64,000 nucleotides of DNA from Kitagawia praeruptora (Eukaryota; Streptophyta; Magnoliopsida; Apiales; Apiaceae), in the NCBI GenBank assembly GCA_037693485.1, contig CM075348.1, forward strand, positions 5,208,001 to 5,272,000. Direction: 5' to 3'. The notes beneath the pieces were generated by a model, which saw nothing but the letters and a program-made list of their open reading frames with translations, was not told the DNA's origin and made no database searches. Position 1 is the first letter of the stretch. Every line of letters starts with the position of its first letter. A program made the translations under genes and the position numbers. Of this stretch, positions 11,046 to 23,021 are shown one piece after another.

Positions 11046-12035
11046 TTAATCGGTAGTATCGAGAACCGCGGTTTCTGCTTTGCGATTCAAATGTTCACCA
11101 AAATATGGCTTCAACCTCTGTCCATTTACTTTGAAAGCTGCTTCTGGTGTTTTATCAAAAATTTCCACTGCACCATGTGGAAACACCGTTTTAACCGTGA
11201 ATGGTCCTGACCACCTTGACTTAAGTTTCCCTGGAAAAAGTCTGAGACGAGAGTTGAAAAGCAAAACTAACTGCCCTGGTACAAAAGACTTTTGCACCAA
11301 ACGTCTGTCATGCCATCTCTTGAACTTTTCCTTGTATAACTTGTGATTTTCATAAGCCTGTAGCCGAAACTCATCCAGTTCATTAATCTGAAGCATTCTT
11401 TTCTCACCTGCTGCTGCTAAGTCAAAGTTCAACTTCTTCAGCGCCCAATAAGCTTTGTGTTCTAGTTCGGCAGGCAGATGACAAGCCTTGCCATATACTA
11501 GCTGAAAAGGTGACGTGCCCAAAGGTGTTTTGTAAGCTGTTCTATAAGCCCAAACACCTTCATCAAGTTTTAGTGACCAGTCCTTCCTTGAAGGATTCAC
11601 GACCTTCTCTAGGATCCGTTTTATCTCTCTGTTGGAAACCTCTGCTTGGCCATTCGTTTGAGGGTGATAGGCCGTAGCAATTCGATGATTTATGTTGTAC
11701 CTTGCCATCAATGCTGTGAACTTGCGGTTGCAGAAGTGTGATCCTTCGTCACTGATAATTACCCTTGGAGTTCCGAAACGTATGAAAACTTGCTTATTCA
11801 GAAAATTCAGCACCACTTTAGCGTCATTGGTCGGTAAAGCCTTCACCTCGACCCATTTAGAAACATAGTCCACCGCTAGCAAGATGTACTGATTATTGCA
11901 TGAAGAAACAAAAGGACCCATGAAATCGATCCCCCACACATCGAAAATCTCCACTTCCAACAGCATATTCAGAGGCATCTCATTCCTCCTAGAGATATTA
12001 CTAATTCTTTGACATCTATCGCATCTCAACACAAA
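11046..12035 (-). pseudogene. gypsy pol, integrase part (downstream of an in-frame stop)
   Basis: This continues the same frame as the upstream pol ORF after a TAG at 12036-12038. It starts with the second half of the integrase zinc finger (CDRCQR). The integrase core follows, with the acidic residues in WGIDFMGPF and ISDEGSHF and the Glu in NGQAEVSNREIKR. Next come the GKACHLPAELEHKAYWA segment typical of this clade and a C-terminal DNA-binding tail ending in GEHLN. Integrase inserts the cDNA into host DNA. The single upstream stop would separate it from RT unless read through. Confidence 0.9.
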
Positions 12036-14978
12036 CTAATGCGCATCTTTAAACAGTGTTGGCCAATAAAACCCAGCCTGAAGTACTCGAGTGGCTGTCT
12101 TCTCTCCAGCATAATGACCTCCGTAAGTGGTAGAATGGTAGTCATGCAAAATACCTTCAACCTCACTAAACGGAATGCACCTCCGAATCACCTGATCAGG
12201 TCCCTGTCTGAATAAGAAGGGTTCATCCCATCGGTACCATTTTACATCATGAAGAAACTTCTTTCTTTGAGCATAAGAAAATTCCGACGGGATGACATTG
12301 CTTACAAGATAGTTCACAATGTCTGCAAACCATGGCTCTTCATTTTGCACCCCAAAAAGTTGCTCGTCAGGAAAAAATTCGTTGATGAGAGTTTTATCCG
12401 CTGAGTTACCGTGTTCCTCTAACCGAGACAAGTGATCAGCCACCTGGTTCTCAGTACCCTTTCTATCCTTGATTTCCAAGTCGAATTCTTGAAGCAACAG
12501 AACCCAACGAATCAACCGTGGCTTAGCATCTTTCTTCGACATTAGGTATCGAATGGCTGCATGATCTGTAAACACCACTACCTTAGTTCCGAGCAAATAC
12601 GATCTGAATTTCTCGAAGCTATATACAATAGCTAAGAGTTCCTTTTCTGTAGTAGTGTAATTCAGCTGTGCATCATTGAGAGTTCTGCTAGCATAGTAAA
12701 TCACGTGAAACACCTTATTCTTCCGTTGACCAAGAACAGCTCCCACTGCATAGTCACTTGCATCACACATTAATTCAAAAGGTTCACTCCAATCAGGTGC
12801 AGTGATAATGGGCACAGTTGTCAATTTCTTCTTTAAGAGCTTGAATGCCTCCAAACAATCTTCACCAAATTTAAAAGGAATATCCTTTTCTAACAGATTG
12901 CACAAAGGTTTAGATATTTTCGAAAAATCTTGGATGAATCGCCGATAAAAACCCGCATGACCAAGAAAACTGCGAATTCCTTTAACTGAAATTGGTGGAG
13001 GGAGATTTCCAATCGTCTCCAACTTAGCCTTATCCACTTCCAGCCCCTTACCAGATACCTTGTGCCCAAGAATGATGCCTTCCTTTACCATGAAGTGACA
13101 TTTTTCCCAGTTGAGTACTAGATTAGTCTCAACACATCGTTTCAGCACCATGCCTAGATTTCTGAGGCATTCATCATATGATTTCCCAAAGACTGAGAAA
13201 TCATCCATGAACACTTCCACATTGATACCAATCATATCTGAAAAAATTGCCATCATACACCTCTGAAAAGTAGCAGGTGCACCACAGAGTCTGAAAGGAA
13301 CGCGTCGGAACGCAAAAGTGCCAAAAGGACATGTGAAAGTGGTCTTCTCCTGATCTTCTGGAGTAATACCAATCTGATTATATCCTGAATAACCATCCAG
13401 CAAGCAATAGAATTCATGCCCAGCCAACATGTCTAGCATTTGATCAATGAATGGAAGGGGAAAGTGATCCTTCCTTGTAGCTTTGTTCAGCTTTCTGTAG
13501 TCCATGCAAATTCTCCACCCTGTAACTGTACGAGTCGGAATGAGCTCGTTCTTTTCTTTGGCAACTACTGTCATGCCTCCTTTCTTAGGCACACATTGCA
13601 CTGGACTTACCCATGAACTGTCTGAAATGGGATAGATGATACCAGCATCTAGCCACTTGAGAATTTCTTTCTTTACCACTTCTTTCATGATAAGATTTAA
13701 CCGCCTTTGGTGTTCTACTGTTGGTGTACTCCCTTCCTCCAATGGAATTTTATGTTGACAATATGCGGGACTGATTCCTTTTAGATCTGCAACAGACCAA
13801 CCAATGGCTGATTTGAATTCTCGAAGAACTCTCAAGAGCTTGTCTTCCTCGGAGTCTGAAAGGTTAGCGGCAATAATCACAGGTAAAGTGGATTTTTCAC
13901 CAAGGGAAGCATAACGTAAGTGATCCGGTAGTGGCTTGAGCTCTAGAGTTGGAGCTTCTTCGATAGACGGCTTTAATTGCTGATGTGGTCCTTTTAATTC
14001 TGGTAGTCCCAGCGATTCAACTGGTCTTTCAAATTTTCTTTGCCACGGCAAAGCATCCAGATATTGCAATTGTTCATCAATGTCATCTTCATCTAATGAA
14101 TACTCCCCACTGAGGGCCTTTTCCAAAGTATCATTCATGAGCATGTGCCCTAACTTTTCTTGCACCGTAGACTCAATCAAGTCTATCTTCAGACACTGTT
14201 CTTCTTCTGTTGGGAATTTCATAGCTGTGAAAACATTGAAGGTGACAATTTGATCGTGCACCTTCATTGTCAGTTCCCCCTTTTGGACATCAATCAATGT
14301 TTGTCCTGTTGCTAAAAATGGCCTACCAAGAATGATAGGAATCTTCTTGTCCTCTTCGAAATCAAGAATGACAAAATCAGCAGGAAAGATGAGTTTGTCT
14401 ACTTTCACCAACACATCTTCAACAACTCCCCTAGGATAGGTGATAGATCGATCAGCCAACTGAAGGGACATACTTGTCGGTTTTGGTTCAGGAAGACCAA
14501 GCTGCAAGAAAACCGAGTATGGCATAAGATTGATACTTGCTCCCAGATCACATAAACATTTGTCGAAAGATAATCTCTCAATGGTGCATGGTATTGTAAA
14601 ACTCCCTGGATCTTTAAGCTTAGGCGGCAACTTTTGCTGCAATACCGCACTACATTCTTCCGTCAAAGCAACGGTCTCTAAGTCTTCAAGTTTTAATTTC
14701 CTCGAGAGAATGCCTTTCATGAATTTGGCATAGCTTGGCATTTGTTCGAGAGCTTCAGCAAATGGAATGTTGATATGTAATTTTTTAAAGACTTCAAGAA
14801 ATTTGCCAAACTGCTTGTCTAATTTCTGTTTTTGCACTCGTCGAGGAAATGGTGGGGGTGGGTAGACTTGCTCTTTTACTTCTTTTTGCTCGAGGACAGC
14901 TTGTTTAGGAGTTGGCATATTTTCTTTAATCTCCTCCTTTGATTCTGATATAATGCCCATGTCCTTTGTGTCTCCCAA
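12036..14978 (-). pseudogene. gypsy pol: protease, reverse transcriptase, RNase H, integrase zinc finger
   Basis: The frame is about 980 codons. The aspartic protease motif is DLGAS (residues about 144-148). The reverse transcriptase includes WRICMDYRKLN and the catalytic FMDD (about 590-593). RNase H starts at CDASDYAVGAVLG (about 738-750) and includes the TDHAAIRYL region. The integrase zinc-finger histidines follow at the end (HDYHSTTYGGHYAGEK). The frame ends at TAG (12036-12038) inside that zinc finger, immediately before the integrase core in the same frame. Its 5' end overlaps gag by about 100 bp in another frame. Related elements usually have gag and pol in one frame, so an indel near 14978 is likely. 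The start is not defined by a real signal. Confidence 0.9.
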
Positions 14979-16474
14979 ATCTGCTTTTTCTGTTCCTTTA
15001 ATTTGTCTGGCAGAATTTTTTCTGTATCTTTTAGCTCAGCATCCTCTATGATTCTCCCTGATCTGAGGGTAATTGCTTTGATGTGCTCGTGATTATCCTT
15101 TCTCCCAGGATTAAGTTCAGTGTCACTGGGAAGTGTTCCTTGTGGTCGGCTCATCATGAAACTAGCGAGTTGACTCAATTGAGTTTCCAGATTTTTAATG
15201 GAAGCCGCTTGGCTTTTTTGGCCCAACCTCAACTCCTCTAATTCAGTCTTTTCATTCGACGATTGTCCAGAATTTCCATAAGATTGTTGTTGTTGAAATC
15301 CTGGGGGCTGAAATTGTCTAGGAGCATATGGTTGTTGAAAATGTTGCCCCTGTTGTTGCTGGAATCCAGATGGATTATACTGCTTAGCTCCAAATGGCTG
15401 ATGATTAGATTGTTGGTAGGGCTGATGTGATTGTTGTGCTCCTCCTTGATTATTGCTCCAACTGAAATTTGGATGATTTCGGTTGTTCGGATGGTAGGAA
15501 TTTGGAGCTTGCTGTTGCTGTCTTTGGAAATTGCTTACGAATTGAACTGACTCGTTTGAGATGGCACATTGGTTTGATTCATGTGCGCCCGCACACAACT
15601 CACAAACACTAGCAACTTGACGAAATCCTTGCGCTGTCAACGAGTCTACTTTCAAGTTCAAAGCCTCTAGCTGAGCTGCTAAGGAAGTGGCTTTGTCAAC
15701 ATTAAAAATACCTGCTACCTTCTGTTGTGGCATTCTCTGAGTTGGGTTTTGATATTCATTAGCTGCCATCATCTCGATAAGATCGTAGGCCTCCTCATAA
15801 CTTTTAGCCCATAATGCTCCCCCTGAAGCTGCATCTACCATTGGCCTTGATTGCATTCCTAGCCCATTATAGAAACAATTTATGATCATCCAATTTGGCA
15901 TGCCATGATGAGGGCATTGCCGAAGCATTTCCTTGTATCTTTCCCATGCTTCACATAAAGATTCACCAGACTGTTGAGAAAATTGCGTGATAGCATTCCT
16001 TATAGCTGTAGTCTTTGCCATGGGGAAGAATTTGCTAAGAAACTTTTGAGCTAGATCAGCCCAAGTGGTGATAGATCCCGGTGGCAGAGAGTGTAACCAA
16101 CCCTTGGCCTTATCTCTTAATGAAAACGGGAAGAGTCTCAACTTCACAGCATCATCTGACACATTGTTGAATCTGAATGTGTCGCATATTTCTATGAAGT
16201 TCCTGATATGTAAGTTAGGATCTTCCGTTGCAGTTCCTCCGTACTGTACTTGATTCTGCACCATCTGAATAGTGCTAGATTTAATTTCAAATGTAGGAGC
16301 CGCAATTGCTGGACAAATGATACTTGACTGAATGTCATCAATCTTCGGTTGCGAGTAGTCCATTAAAGCCCTTGCTGCTGCAGGTGCAACTACTTCGCCT
16401 TCTCCGTCCATTTTCTGATTGAATGATTTTTCAAGTGCTCGCTTGGCTTTTAATGTCTTAGAGCGTGTAAGCAT
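14876..16474 (-). CDS. gypsy gag polyprotein
   Basis: The ATG at 16474 opens a 532-codon frame about 115 bp downstream of the primer-binding site. The N-terminal region is followed by the plant retrotransposon gag (capsid) domain: LRLFPFSLRDKAKGWLHSLP, TTWADLAQKFLSKFFP, and ESLCEAWERYKEMLRQCPHHG. A short Cys/His motif (CELCAGAHESNQC) resembles a zinc knuckle. Then comes a long Gln/Asn/Pro-rich linker, and near the end ITLRSGR, a conserved landmark before the protease region. The last 40 or so codons overlap pol in another frame. Gag forms the particle that packages element RNA in the cytoplasm. Confidence 0.92.
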   Translation of the reverse strand: MLTRSKTLKAKRALEKSFNQKMDGEGEVVAPAAARALMDYSQPKIDDIQSSIICPAIAAPTFEIKSSTIQMVQNQVQYGGTATEDPNLHIRNFIEICDTFRFNNVSDDAVKLRLFPFSLRDKAKGWLHSLPPGSITTWADLAQKFLSKFFPMAKTTAIRNAITQFSQQSGESLCEAWERYKEMLRQCPHHGMPNWMIINCFYNGLGMQSRPMVDAASGGALWAKSYEEAYDLIEMMAANEYQNPTQRMPQQKVAGIFNVDKATSLAAQLEALNLKVDSLTAQGFRQVASVCELCAGAHESNQCAISNESVQFVSNFQRQQQQAPNSYHPNNRNHPNFSWSNNQGGAQQSHQPYQQSNHQPFGAKQYNPSGFQQQQGQHFQQPYAPRQFQPPGFQQQQSYGNSGQSSNEKTELEELRLGQKSQAASIKNLETQLSQLASFMMSRPQGTLPSDTELNPGRKDNHEHIKAITLRSGRIIEDAELKDTEKILPDKLKEQKKQIWETQRTWALYQNQRRRLKKICQLLNKLSSSKKK

Positions 16475-16587
16475 AAAAGTTCAACTACCGAACACAAATA
16501 ATCACTTCACAAAAATATAAGATAAAATGTTCAAGTCAAACAAATTAACTTCTATTGTAGTAAAACACATTAACCAAATAACACCGA

Positions 16588-16606
16588 GTCCCCGGCAGCG
16601 GCGCCA
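16588..16606 (-). other. primer-binding site of gypsy element 1
   Basis: On the minus strand TGGCGCCGCTGCCGGGGAC lies six bases after the CA end of the 5' LTR. It is the classic Athila/Tat-type tRNA primer complement. An almost identical site occurs at 48349-48366 in the second gypsy element. Confidence 0.9.
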
Positions 16607-16612
16607 AAAACA

Positions 16613-19008
16613 TGTTCGCTATTTTCTCTACGCAAGTATACGCAGTCCAAAAGCAATATAGGGAGATAAGGATCGTTCCCACGAAGACTCGGTTATTTTA
16701 GTAAATATGTCTATTCAACAATGTTTGGTTAATTATAGAAGCATGAACGAACTAAAATGGTTTATTTGCAGATAACAATTAACTAATGAAGTAACGGCTA
16801 ATTTGTTTAAAATAATATGATAGAGGCATGGGGTCCTAATTTCATGAATGTTTTAGCTCTATTAACTATCAAGAATTAATGTGTTACAATTATTAAGAAT
16901 GCTAGCGGGAACACGACATTAATATGAGCCATCTTTCAATTAACTCACACCATTCCAAATAAACATCCACAAAAGAGATAGAAGTTATAAGGGCATCAAT
17001 TATATCCAATACACTATATGTCTATGTGAATAGGTGATACAATCAATTTAATCACAAGTTCCGCAATTAACTACATAGGGGAATAACGTTCTTTCGAAAC
17101 TATAATCCGAAATGCGGAGAAGCCGACATACCTATGCTAGCATGGCAAGCCCTAAATCTCTAAATCCACTTTCGCAATCATTAGAGATTTGGCACAATGG
17201 ATGTTAGCTATTCACCAATATTCAATTAAAACAACCATGCAAGGCAATCTTATATAGAAATTGTAAACACAAATTATCTATCAAATTAACATGAGCATTA
17301 ACAATTCATTACATTAGAACCCCATGAAAGTGTTTAGTTCATAATTGAACTAGGCACCTTCATGGGATTAAATAAAATCATGGATGAAAATTTCCTAAAT
17401 TAAATAAGAAATTACGAGAGTTAGAAAATTGAACCGAAATTGCTTCCACTGAATGAGATGAGTGCTCCAATTAATATCCTTCCAATCTTCAATCGATATA
17501 TAACATATACGAAATTTAAGAAAATTTAAGTATATAATATAAAAATAATATTACTAAAAATTGAAATGTATAAAAAAAAATAAAACTAAAATAAAAATAA
17601 TATTACTAAAAATTAAAGTGTTTAAAAATACAACTGAAATAAAAATAAAATTACTAAAATTTAAAATATATAAAATAAAACTGAAATTAAAATTTAAATA
17701 AAACTGAAAATAAAATTTTTGAAATAAAAAATAAAATTACGAAATTCAAATTATAAAAATAAAACTAGAATTAAAACTGAATTTTAAAATGTATATAATA
17801 AAAAAAAATTACAATTGGAACTGTATTTCAAGAAAATAGAACAGAATTTTAGAATGGAGAGAGCAAAAAATGAATACAAGCTGTGTGTTTTTTTTTAAGT
17901 GTCCGGAGATCTCTTTTTCTAACATTCTAACTCAATCTATTTATAGGCTAAAATTTGATCTATAAGCATCATTGCTTACATCATTTTTTTCTTAAAGTCT
18001 AGCCATCCTTTGACAATTTTCTGCAGCTTTTTTGGAAGAAATTTGTTCAACAAAATCATGCAGCAGCCCTGGTTGAAGAATTAATTCTGCACATTTTTCT
18101 GACTTAATCCGGAGCTGAAAACCACTCGCAGGGCTCCTGATTTGAGCACCACGCACGCCTTCACTGGATGATCTTTCTGGCGCGTGTCTCCCACGCGCGA
18201 GTGGGAGAGTCAAAACTGGCCGACAGCTTCCACCTCCCTTGAAATGATTCATTCATTTTATACTCTGGACATGCTTCTTTTATTTGTTTATTCAAAAACA
18301 AAACATTCTACGCACATGAACTGATGACCTGCTAGCATATTCAATAAACTGGGCCTATTTCGTCTTATATGGATGGGCTCCGTAGAAATACTTTTAACCC
18401 GCACAGCTTATAATCTTTAATTAATAAATAATTATTTTAATCCAGAAATTATAAAAATGAATATCTAATATTATTAGATATTTATAAATATAATTTTCTG
18501 ATTAAATAAAATATTTATTAATATAAATAAATCCTTAAATCCTAAGCTGCAGTCTTTTGAGGGTCGGAAACCGGACTCCTTTTGCTTAACGAAAAATATA
18601 TCAATTCCAACCGGGATTCCTACTTTTAGAATATATCACTTTCCATATTTTTGTGATAATTCTTATTTCTTCATTGCTCGTCCAGATGCAAGTTACGGTC
18701 TCTTGAGGATCTAAAACCAGACTCCTTTTGCTTAGAAAAAAATATAACAATTCCAACCGGGGTTTCAGCTTTAAGAATATATCACTCAGAACATCTTTAT
18801 GATAATTCCTTTTCCTCGTAGCCAGTCCATCTGAACCAGAAATCCACCGTCTTTTAACCTTTTATCGCCAGGATACCTGAAATTTCGAGTTCTACACAAC
18901 AAATACCGAAAGAACAAGAACGAATTAAAAGACACCACATACTTAAGGATAAATCACCAATCTAGGCTCAATTAGTGCATAATAAGTGGATATAAAATCC
19001 ACTTATCA
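16613..19008 (-). repeat. 5' LTR of gypsy element 1
   Basis: This 2396-bp copy matches 7119-9516 with only scattered substitutions and small A-run length changes. The TATA box is the complement of 17937-17946, giving transcription toward gag. TG...CA ends are intact. Confidence 0.95.
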
Positions 19009-19013
19009 GCATC

Positions 19014-20210
19014 AACAATATATTAAGGTAGAAGCTCACGAATCGCATGCGGCAACAACTTTTGCATGATAATATGACAATCATGTGATTTGAACCCCGA
19101 AAACGTACAATTCTCTTTACAACAATGGCCTATATTTGATGCATAACCATTCGGAAGTGACAATGAACGAAACCAATCACACATGAGTTTTCGTTGTTTT
19201 TTTGTGAGTGTAAAAGGTGCTTTTGGCTTTTTTCCACCTTCGATCCACAACTCGGGCAAAACATTCATCAACTTGCAATCGATCCTTGCCTTCTTGTGAT
19301 CCTTCGTCTTGTTTGTATCATTGATGATAGTATAAAAAATATTGTCAAACACATTTTTTTCGGTGTGCATGACATCGATACAATGACGCATCGAAAGTGA
19401 TGACCAATATGGCAACTCAAAAAACATTGAAAAGTGCGTCCAATTGTGATCAACTCCGAAACCGAGACTTTTCTTATTTTTGTTTTCTCTTCCGGGTGGT
19501 GGAAATTCTAAATTTTCACAAAAATTCTTCAAAGACTCACCACTTGAGCGACCAACAAACACCCTTTTTTCTTCACTTGGAAACTTAGTACTTGGAAGAC
19601 GGAGAGGATCATCTTCGGGTAAGAAACAACGATTTGTACCAAAAAAGCTACATTTTCCACATGTTTTCAACTGAATTCCTTGAATTTTTCCCCCACAAAC
19701 CGGACATGAGAGTTTTCCTTGTGTTGACCATCCGCTAACCATACCTAACCCAGGAAAATCGGTTATTGTCCACATAACCGCCGCCCTCAAGGTAAAATTT
19801 TGCTTTAATGATTGATCAAATGTTTCCACCCCTACATCCCACAACTCCTTTAATTCATTTATGAGAGGTCTAAGGTACACATTTAAATTCTTGGCCGGAC
19901 TCTTTTCTCCGGGAATTAAAAGAGGCATAAAAGTGTACGGTTTTTTCATTCCCATAGAGGGTGGAAGATTGTAGACCACCACTATAACCGGCCACACCGA
20001 GTACACCTTTTTGCCGGAATTGCTAAAAGGGCAAAAGCCATCGGTTGCAAGTCCAAGACGGATATTCCTACTCTCCCTTGCAAATCTTGGATAACGACGA
20101 TCAAATTCTTTCCACTCGTCTCCGTCTGCAGGGTGACTATGTTCCCCCGACTTTGTTTCCCTTTTTTTGTACCATGTCATGTGTTTAGCGGTATGCTCCG
20201 ACATATACAA
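19014..20210 (-). pseudogene. TNP2-like CACTA transposase, middle part (Transposase_21-type domain)
   Basis: The minus-strand frame 20210-19023 matches the central TNP2 domain: LGLATDGFCPF, VWPVIVVVYNLPPSMGMK, PGEKSPAKNLNVYLRPLINEL, CPVCGGK, HNWTHFSMFFELPYW and HCIDVMHTEKNVFDN. These are hallmark blocks of CACTA transposases. It follows the N-terminal part in the same frame after one TAG (20214-20216). It ends with a TAA (19023-19025), ten bases before the gypsy target duplication; the frame then resumes at 7118. Two nonsense codons and an 11.9-kb insertion make it non-functional as it stands. Confidence 0.88.
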
Positions 20211-20213
20211 TCT

Positions 20214-21038
20214 CTATAGACGAGGGATAAGTGGAAAATATCTCAAGACCTTGTTCGGTATCCCTCTTCCGTTTTTCTTTTTTTTACCTTTGTAACGACT
20301 TTTACCACAAATGTCACAAACAATCTTGTTCTCATCATCACCGTAGTACAACATACAATCATTCTCACATACATCAATATTCTCATATCCCAAAGTTAAC
20401 TTCTTCATCATTGTTTTCATAATGTAATAAGAATTGGGTAAAGTATGGTCCTTAGGAAGAACTTCACCAAGCAATGCAAGTAAAGAATCAAAGACCTTTT
20501 CAGAGCATTGTGCCATATTTTTAAAATGTAACAATCGAGTGGTCAATGACATTCTTGTAAAAGTTGTGTTACCCGGATAAATTGGAGCTCCCGAATCTTT
20601 AACATCCTTGTAAAATTGAGAAGCATATGCATTTGGTGGTTCTTCAACATTACTATTACTCGCATCACCATGATTTTCACCACTCATATCTCGTAATAAT
20701 GCGTTCAAATCAAAAGGTTCTTCAACAACCTCTTCTTCAACAATCGTTTTCGAGGTACGCTTATGTTTGTTGTTTTTGATAACTTCTCTTTTTTCACCAT
20801 GCGAAGTCCATACTTTATAATGTTCCATAATACCATTTTTATATAAGTGAAGTTCAACACTTTCAACTTTCGCCCACAACGCATTTTTACATTTGTTACA
20901 CGGACATAATATTTTTTCACCCCTCATCCCATTTTTACACGCGAACTCCAAAAATTCTTTCACACCTTCCCAATATTCATTATTCGATGAAAGTAAATTA
21001 TTTTCCACACGTCGGTTCATCCAATCCCGATTCGACAT
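20214..21038 (-). pseudogene. TNP2-like CACTA transposase, N-terminal part (transposase-associated domain)
   Basis: The ATG at 21036-21038 starts MSNRDWMNRR, as expected for the transposase-associated N-terminal domain. A Cys cluster follows (ILCPCNKCKN, about residues 41-50), then HLYKNGIMEHYKVWTSHGE. Near the end lie the CDICGKSRYK finger and the block VLRYFPLIPRL that normally runs straight into the Transposase_21 domain. The frame ends at TAG (20214-20216); the next codon begins RLYMSEHTAKHMTWY, which is the expected continuation. CAG to TAG is a plausible origin of this stop. Confidence 0.88.
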
Positions 21039-21039
21039 C

Positions 21040-21042
<3 letters not shown>

Positions 21043-21108
<66 letters not shown>
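21043..21108. repeat. compound (AT)n(GT)n microsatellite
   Basis: About 17 AT units followed by about 16 GT units, just upstream (minus strand) of the CACTA transposase start codon. Confidence 0.95.
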
Positions 21109-21109
<1 letters not shown>

Positions 21110-21536
21110 AATTTCATAATGCATTTTTCACATAACTACAAATCAACAAAAATACATATTCACATTTCACACAATTAATATAAATTAAATAAAAATGCAA
21201 GCTCATGTTACTACAAAAATCAATTTCTTTTCACAAACAAAGAATAAAGAACATATTGTATGTATATATTCACAAATATAGTATGTATAAACATGTATAT
21301 TATATTCACAAATTGAACAAATATTAAAACAAAAATAAATATAAACATGAATTAATGACATACCATTAATGATCTTTCAATATTCTTCAAGATCTTCACC
21401 TTACAAAAATTTTCTCCCCAACCATACAATAAATGAAGAGAAATTGATATACAATAAATGAAGAGGAAGAAGTTAAGAAAAAGCAAAGAAAAAAGACAAG
21501 AAAAAGGGGCGTATAGATAGAATAAGGCCAGTAATA

Positions 21537-21907
21537 AAACCGACCACAACGGTCGGTTTTATTAAAATAATATTAAACTTTCTCAAGAAACGGTGCAGAG
21601 GTTGGTGGTAGCATTCAATGCAGGTTTAATCCGACCAAAAACATATGGTCGGATTTAATTGGTCGGTTTAGGATGACGTGGTAAGGCCAAAAACATATGG
21701 TCGGTTTTATTGGCCGGGTTAGTATGACGTGGCACGTCAGTCAATTATTTAGTATCAATGTCTCTCGTATGGCCCACACTGGTCGGGTTTAATGGTCGGT
21801 TTTATAATTAAACCGACCATTTTTACAAACGGTCGGTTTTATCTCCTGTAAAACGACAACGGTCGGTTTTATTATAACGGTCGGAAATAGCTCTGTTTCT
21901 TGTATTG
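21537..21907. repeat. right subterminal repeats and end of CACTA 1
   Basis: Many ACCGACC/GGTCGGTT copies sit in both orientations up to about 21890. TTTCTTGTATTG at about 21896-21907 looks like a degenerate CACTA end. No clear 3-bp target duplication can be assigned without the left end. Confidence 0.65.
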
Positions 21908-22037
21908 ATGCTTTATTTCAAAAAAAAAAAAAAAGAATCTTCATGCTTCGTAATCCCTACTAATAATTTAAGTATTAGTGTCAATAGCAAATAATTATTG
22001 AGGACGTCGAAGAACAAATATGAGAGAGCACCAATAT

Positions 22038-22288
22038 TACTTCCTCTAAGGGGCCATGCTTGCAACTAATGTGTCCGTCACAAAATACATCTTTGACTTT
22101 TTAAGTGAATAAAAACATAGTTCCACATATTATTTTTTTAAATTTCTTTTTTTGAATTAAAATTTGATATTTAAAGTTTAATTCAAAAACAAAATTTAAA
22201 AATAATATACGAAACTATCATATTTATTTATGCACCTTAAAATACGGATAAAAAGTTAAGGAACATGTATTTTGGGACGGAGAGAGTA
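22038..22288. mobile_element. Stowaway-type MITE (diverged)
   Basis: The right end GGGACGGAGAGAGTA matches the inverted repeat of Stowaway/Tc1-mariner MITEs, and TA flanks the element. The left end TACTTCCTC...TCCGTCACAAAATACATC matches it if a stray segment of about 25 bp (22047-22073) interrupts the terminal repeat. The interior is AT-rich and non-coding. Confidence 0.65.
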
Positions 22289-23010
22289 ATTTTATATTGC
22301 TGCTAATTCAAGGACTACTGATACCTAAAATTGTTTTTTTGAAAATAATGTACATCATATTTAACTTTTGAAAATAAATTCCTGTAATAACATGAGTTAT
22401 ACTTATACTTGCCATTTACGAATGGTGGCCAATGTTGTAAAAAGCAGGAATTGGACTTAATCGGTAAAGACATTATCTAGGAATTAATCGGATATTTGGG
22501 GATTAATCGGAATGATTAATCGAATAATCGAATTATTAATCAGTACGGTAACCCATGGAACAGGGGCACAAATGTGTATGTATTTGGGCGTCAAAATCAA
22601 GATATATAGGCCACCTGTTTCTGGAAGCCCAAAAAAATTGTATTAATAAACGGTGGGCTTCAAACAAAGAAAAGCGGCGATATGCAGATTAAAACAAATT
22701 TTAATTAATTTATATAAAATAACAAATTTTTATATTTCTTTTACAAAAATACAATTTTGCAGTAGAATGTAACAAAACGCAATCAAAATCAACCTTAACT
22801 GCAATAAAAAAATAGTTAATTTTTTTTTAAAAGATATATTGCAAGTCGTATATATATTAAATGATACATGCATTTTATTGCTTTTAGTTTAAACTACATT
22901 TTTAGAAAATATAAAAATCGCAAATAAATTGAGAAAATATACTATTTAAATAATTTCTCTTCCTAAAATGGTAAGTTAAAATAATATAAACTAATATTTT
23001 GTTGAAAATC
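22289..23010. other. intergenic DNA upstream of F-box gene 1
   Basis: No ORF. Direct repeats of GGAATTAATCGG-like words occur at about 22470-22540. The stretch 22566-22680 is the left copy of the sequence that also precedes F-box copy 2 (26346-26465), showing that the tandem duplication includes upstream DNA. Confidence 0.6.
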
Positions 23011-23011
23011 G

Positions 23012-23021
23012 CTTATAAAAT
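23012..23021 (+). promoter_or_regulatory. putative TATA box of F-box gene 1
   Basis: CTTATAAAAT lies about 95 bp before the ATG at 23116. The same block, with flanks TTGAAAATCG and TCTCAACT, is conserved at 26585-26594 before copy 2. Confidence 0.45.

Larger units (their letters stand above)
7119..19008 (-). mobile_element. Ty3/gypsy (Athila/Tat-like) LTR retrotransposon, complete, about 11.9 kb
   Basis: Two nearly identical 2.4-kb LTRs (7119-9516 and 16613-19008) flank gag and pol read on the minus strand. The primer-binding site (16588-16606) lies inside the right-hand 5' LTR and the polypurine tract (9517-9530) beside the left-hand 3' LTR. GCATC flanks both outer ends (7114-7118 and 19009-19013) as a perfect 5-bp target duplication. 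Long LTRs, a TGGCGCCGCTGCCGGGGAC primer site and the pol sequence fit the Athila/Tat branch, although no env-like ORF is present. I counted roughly 15-20 differences between the LTRs by eye (below 1%), so insertion is recent. Pol carries one in-frame stop. Confidence 0.95.
3386..21907 (-). mobile_element. CACTA (En/Spm) DNA transposon, split by a gypsy insertion
   Basis: A TNP2-type transposase read on the minus strand (21038 to 5748, interrupted) identifies the superfamily. Inverted copies of ACCGACC/GGTCGGTT form typical CACTA subterminal arrays at about 3990-4160, 5190-5530 and 21537-21890. The right terminus appears to be near 21907, where TTTCTTGTATTG resembles a decayed form of the expected TTCTTGTAGTG end. 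No left terminus is visible between 3386 and 5747; it may lie beyond the Copia element. The left coordinate given is only the first base after that element's apparent target duplication. The insert at 7119-19008 is a separate gypsy element. Confidence 0.7.
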
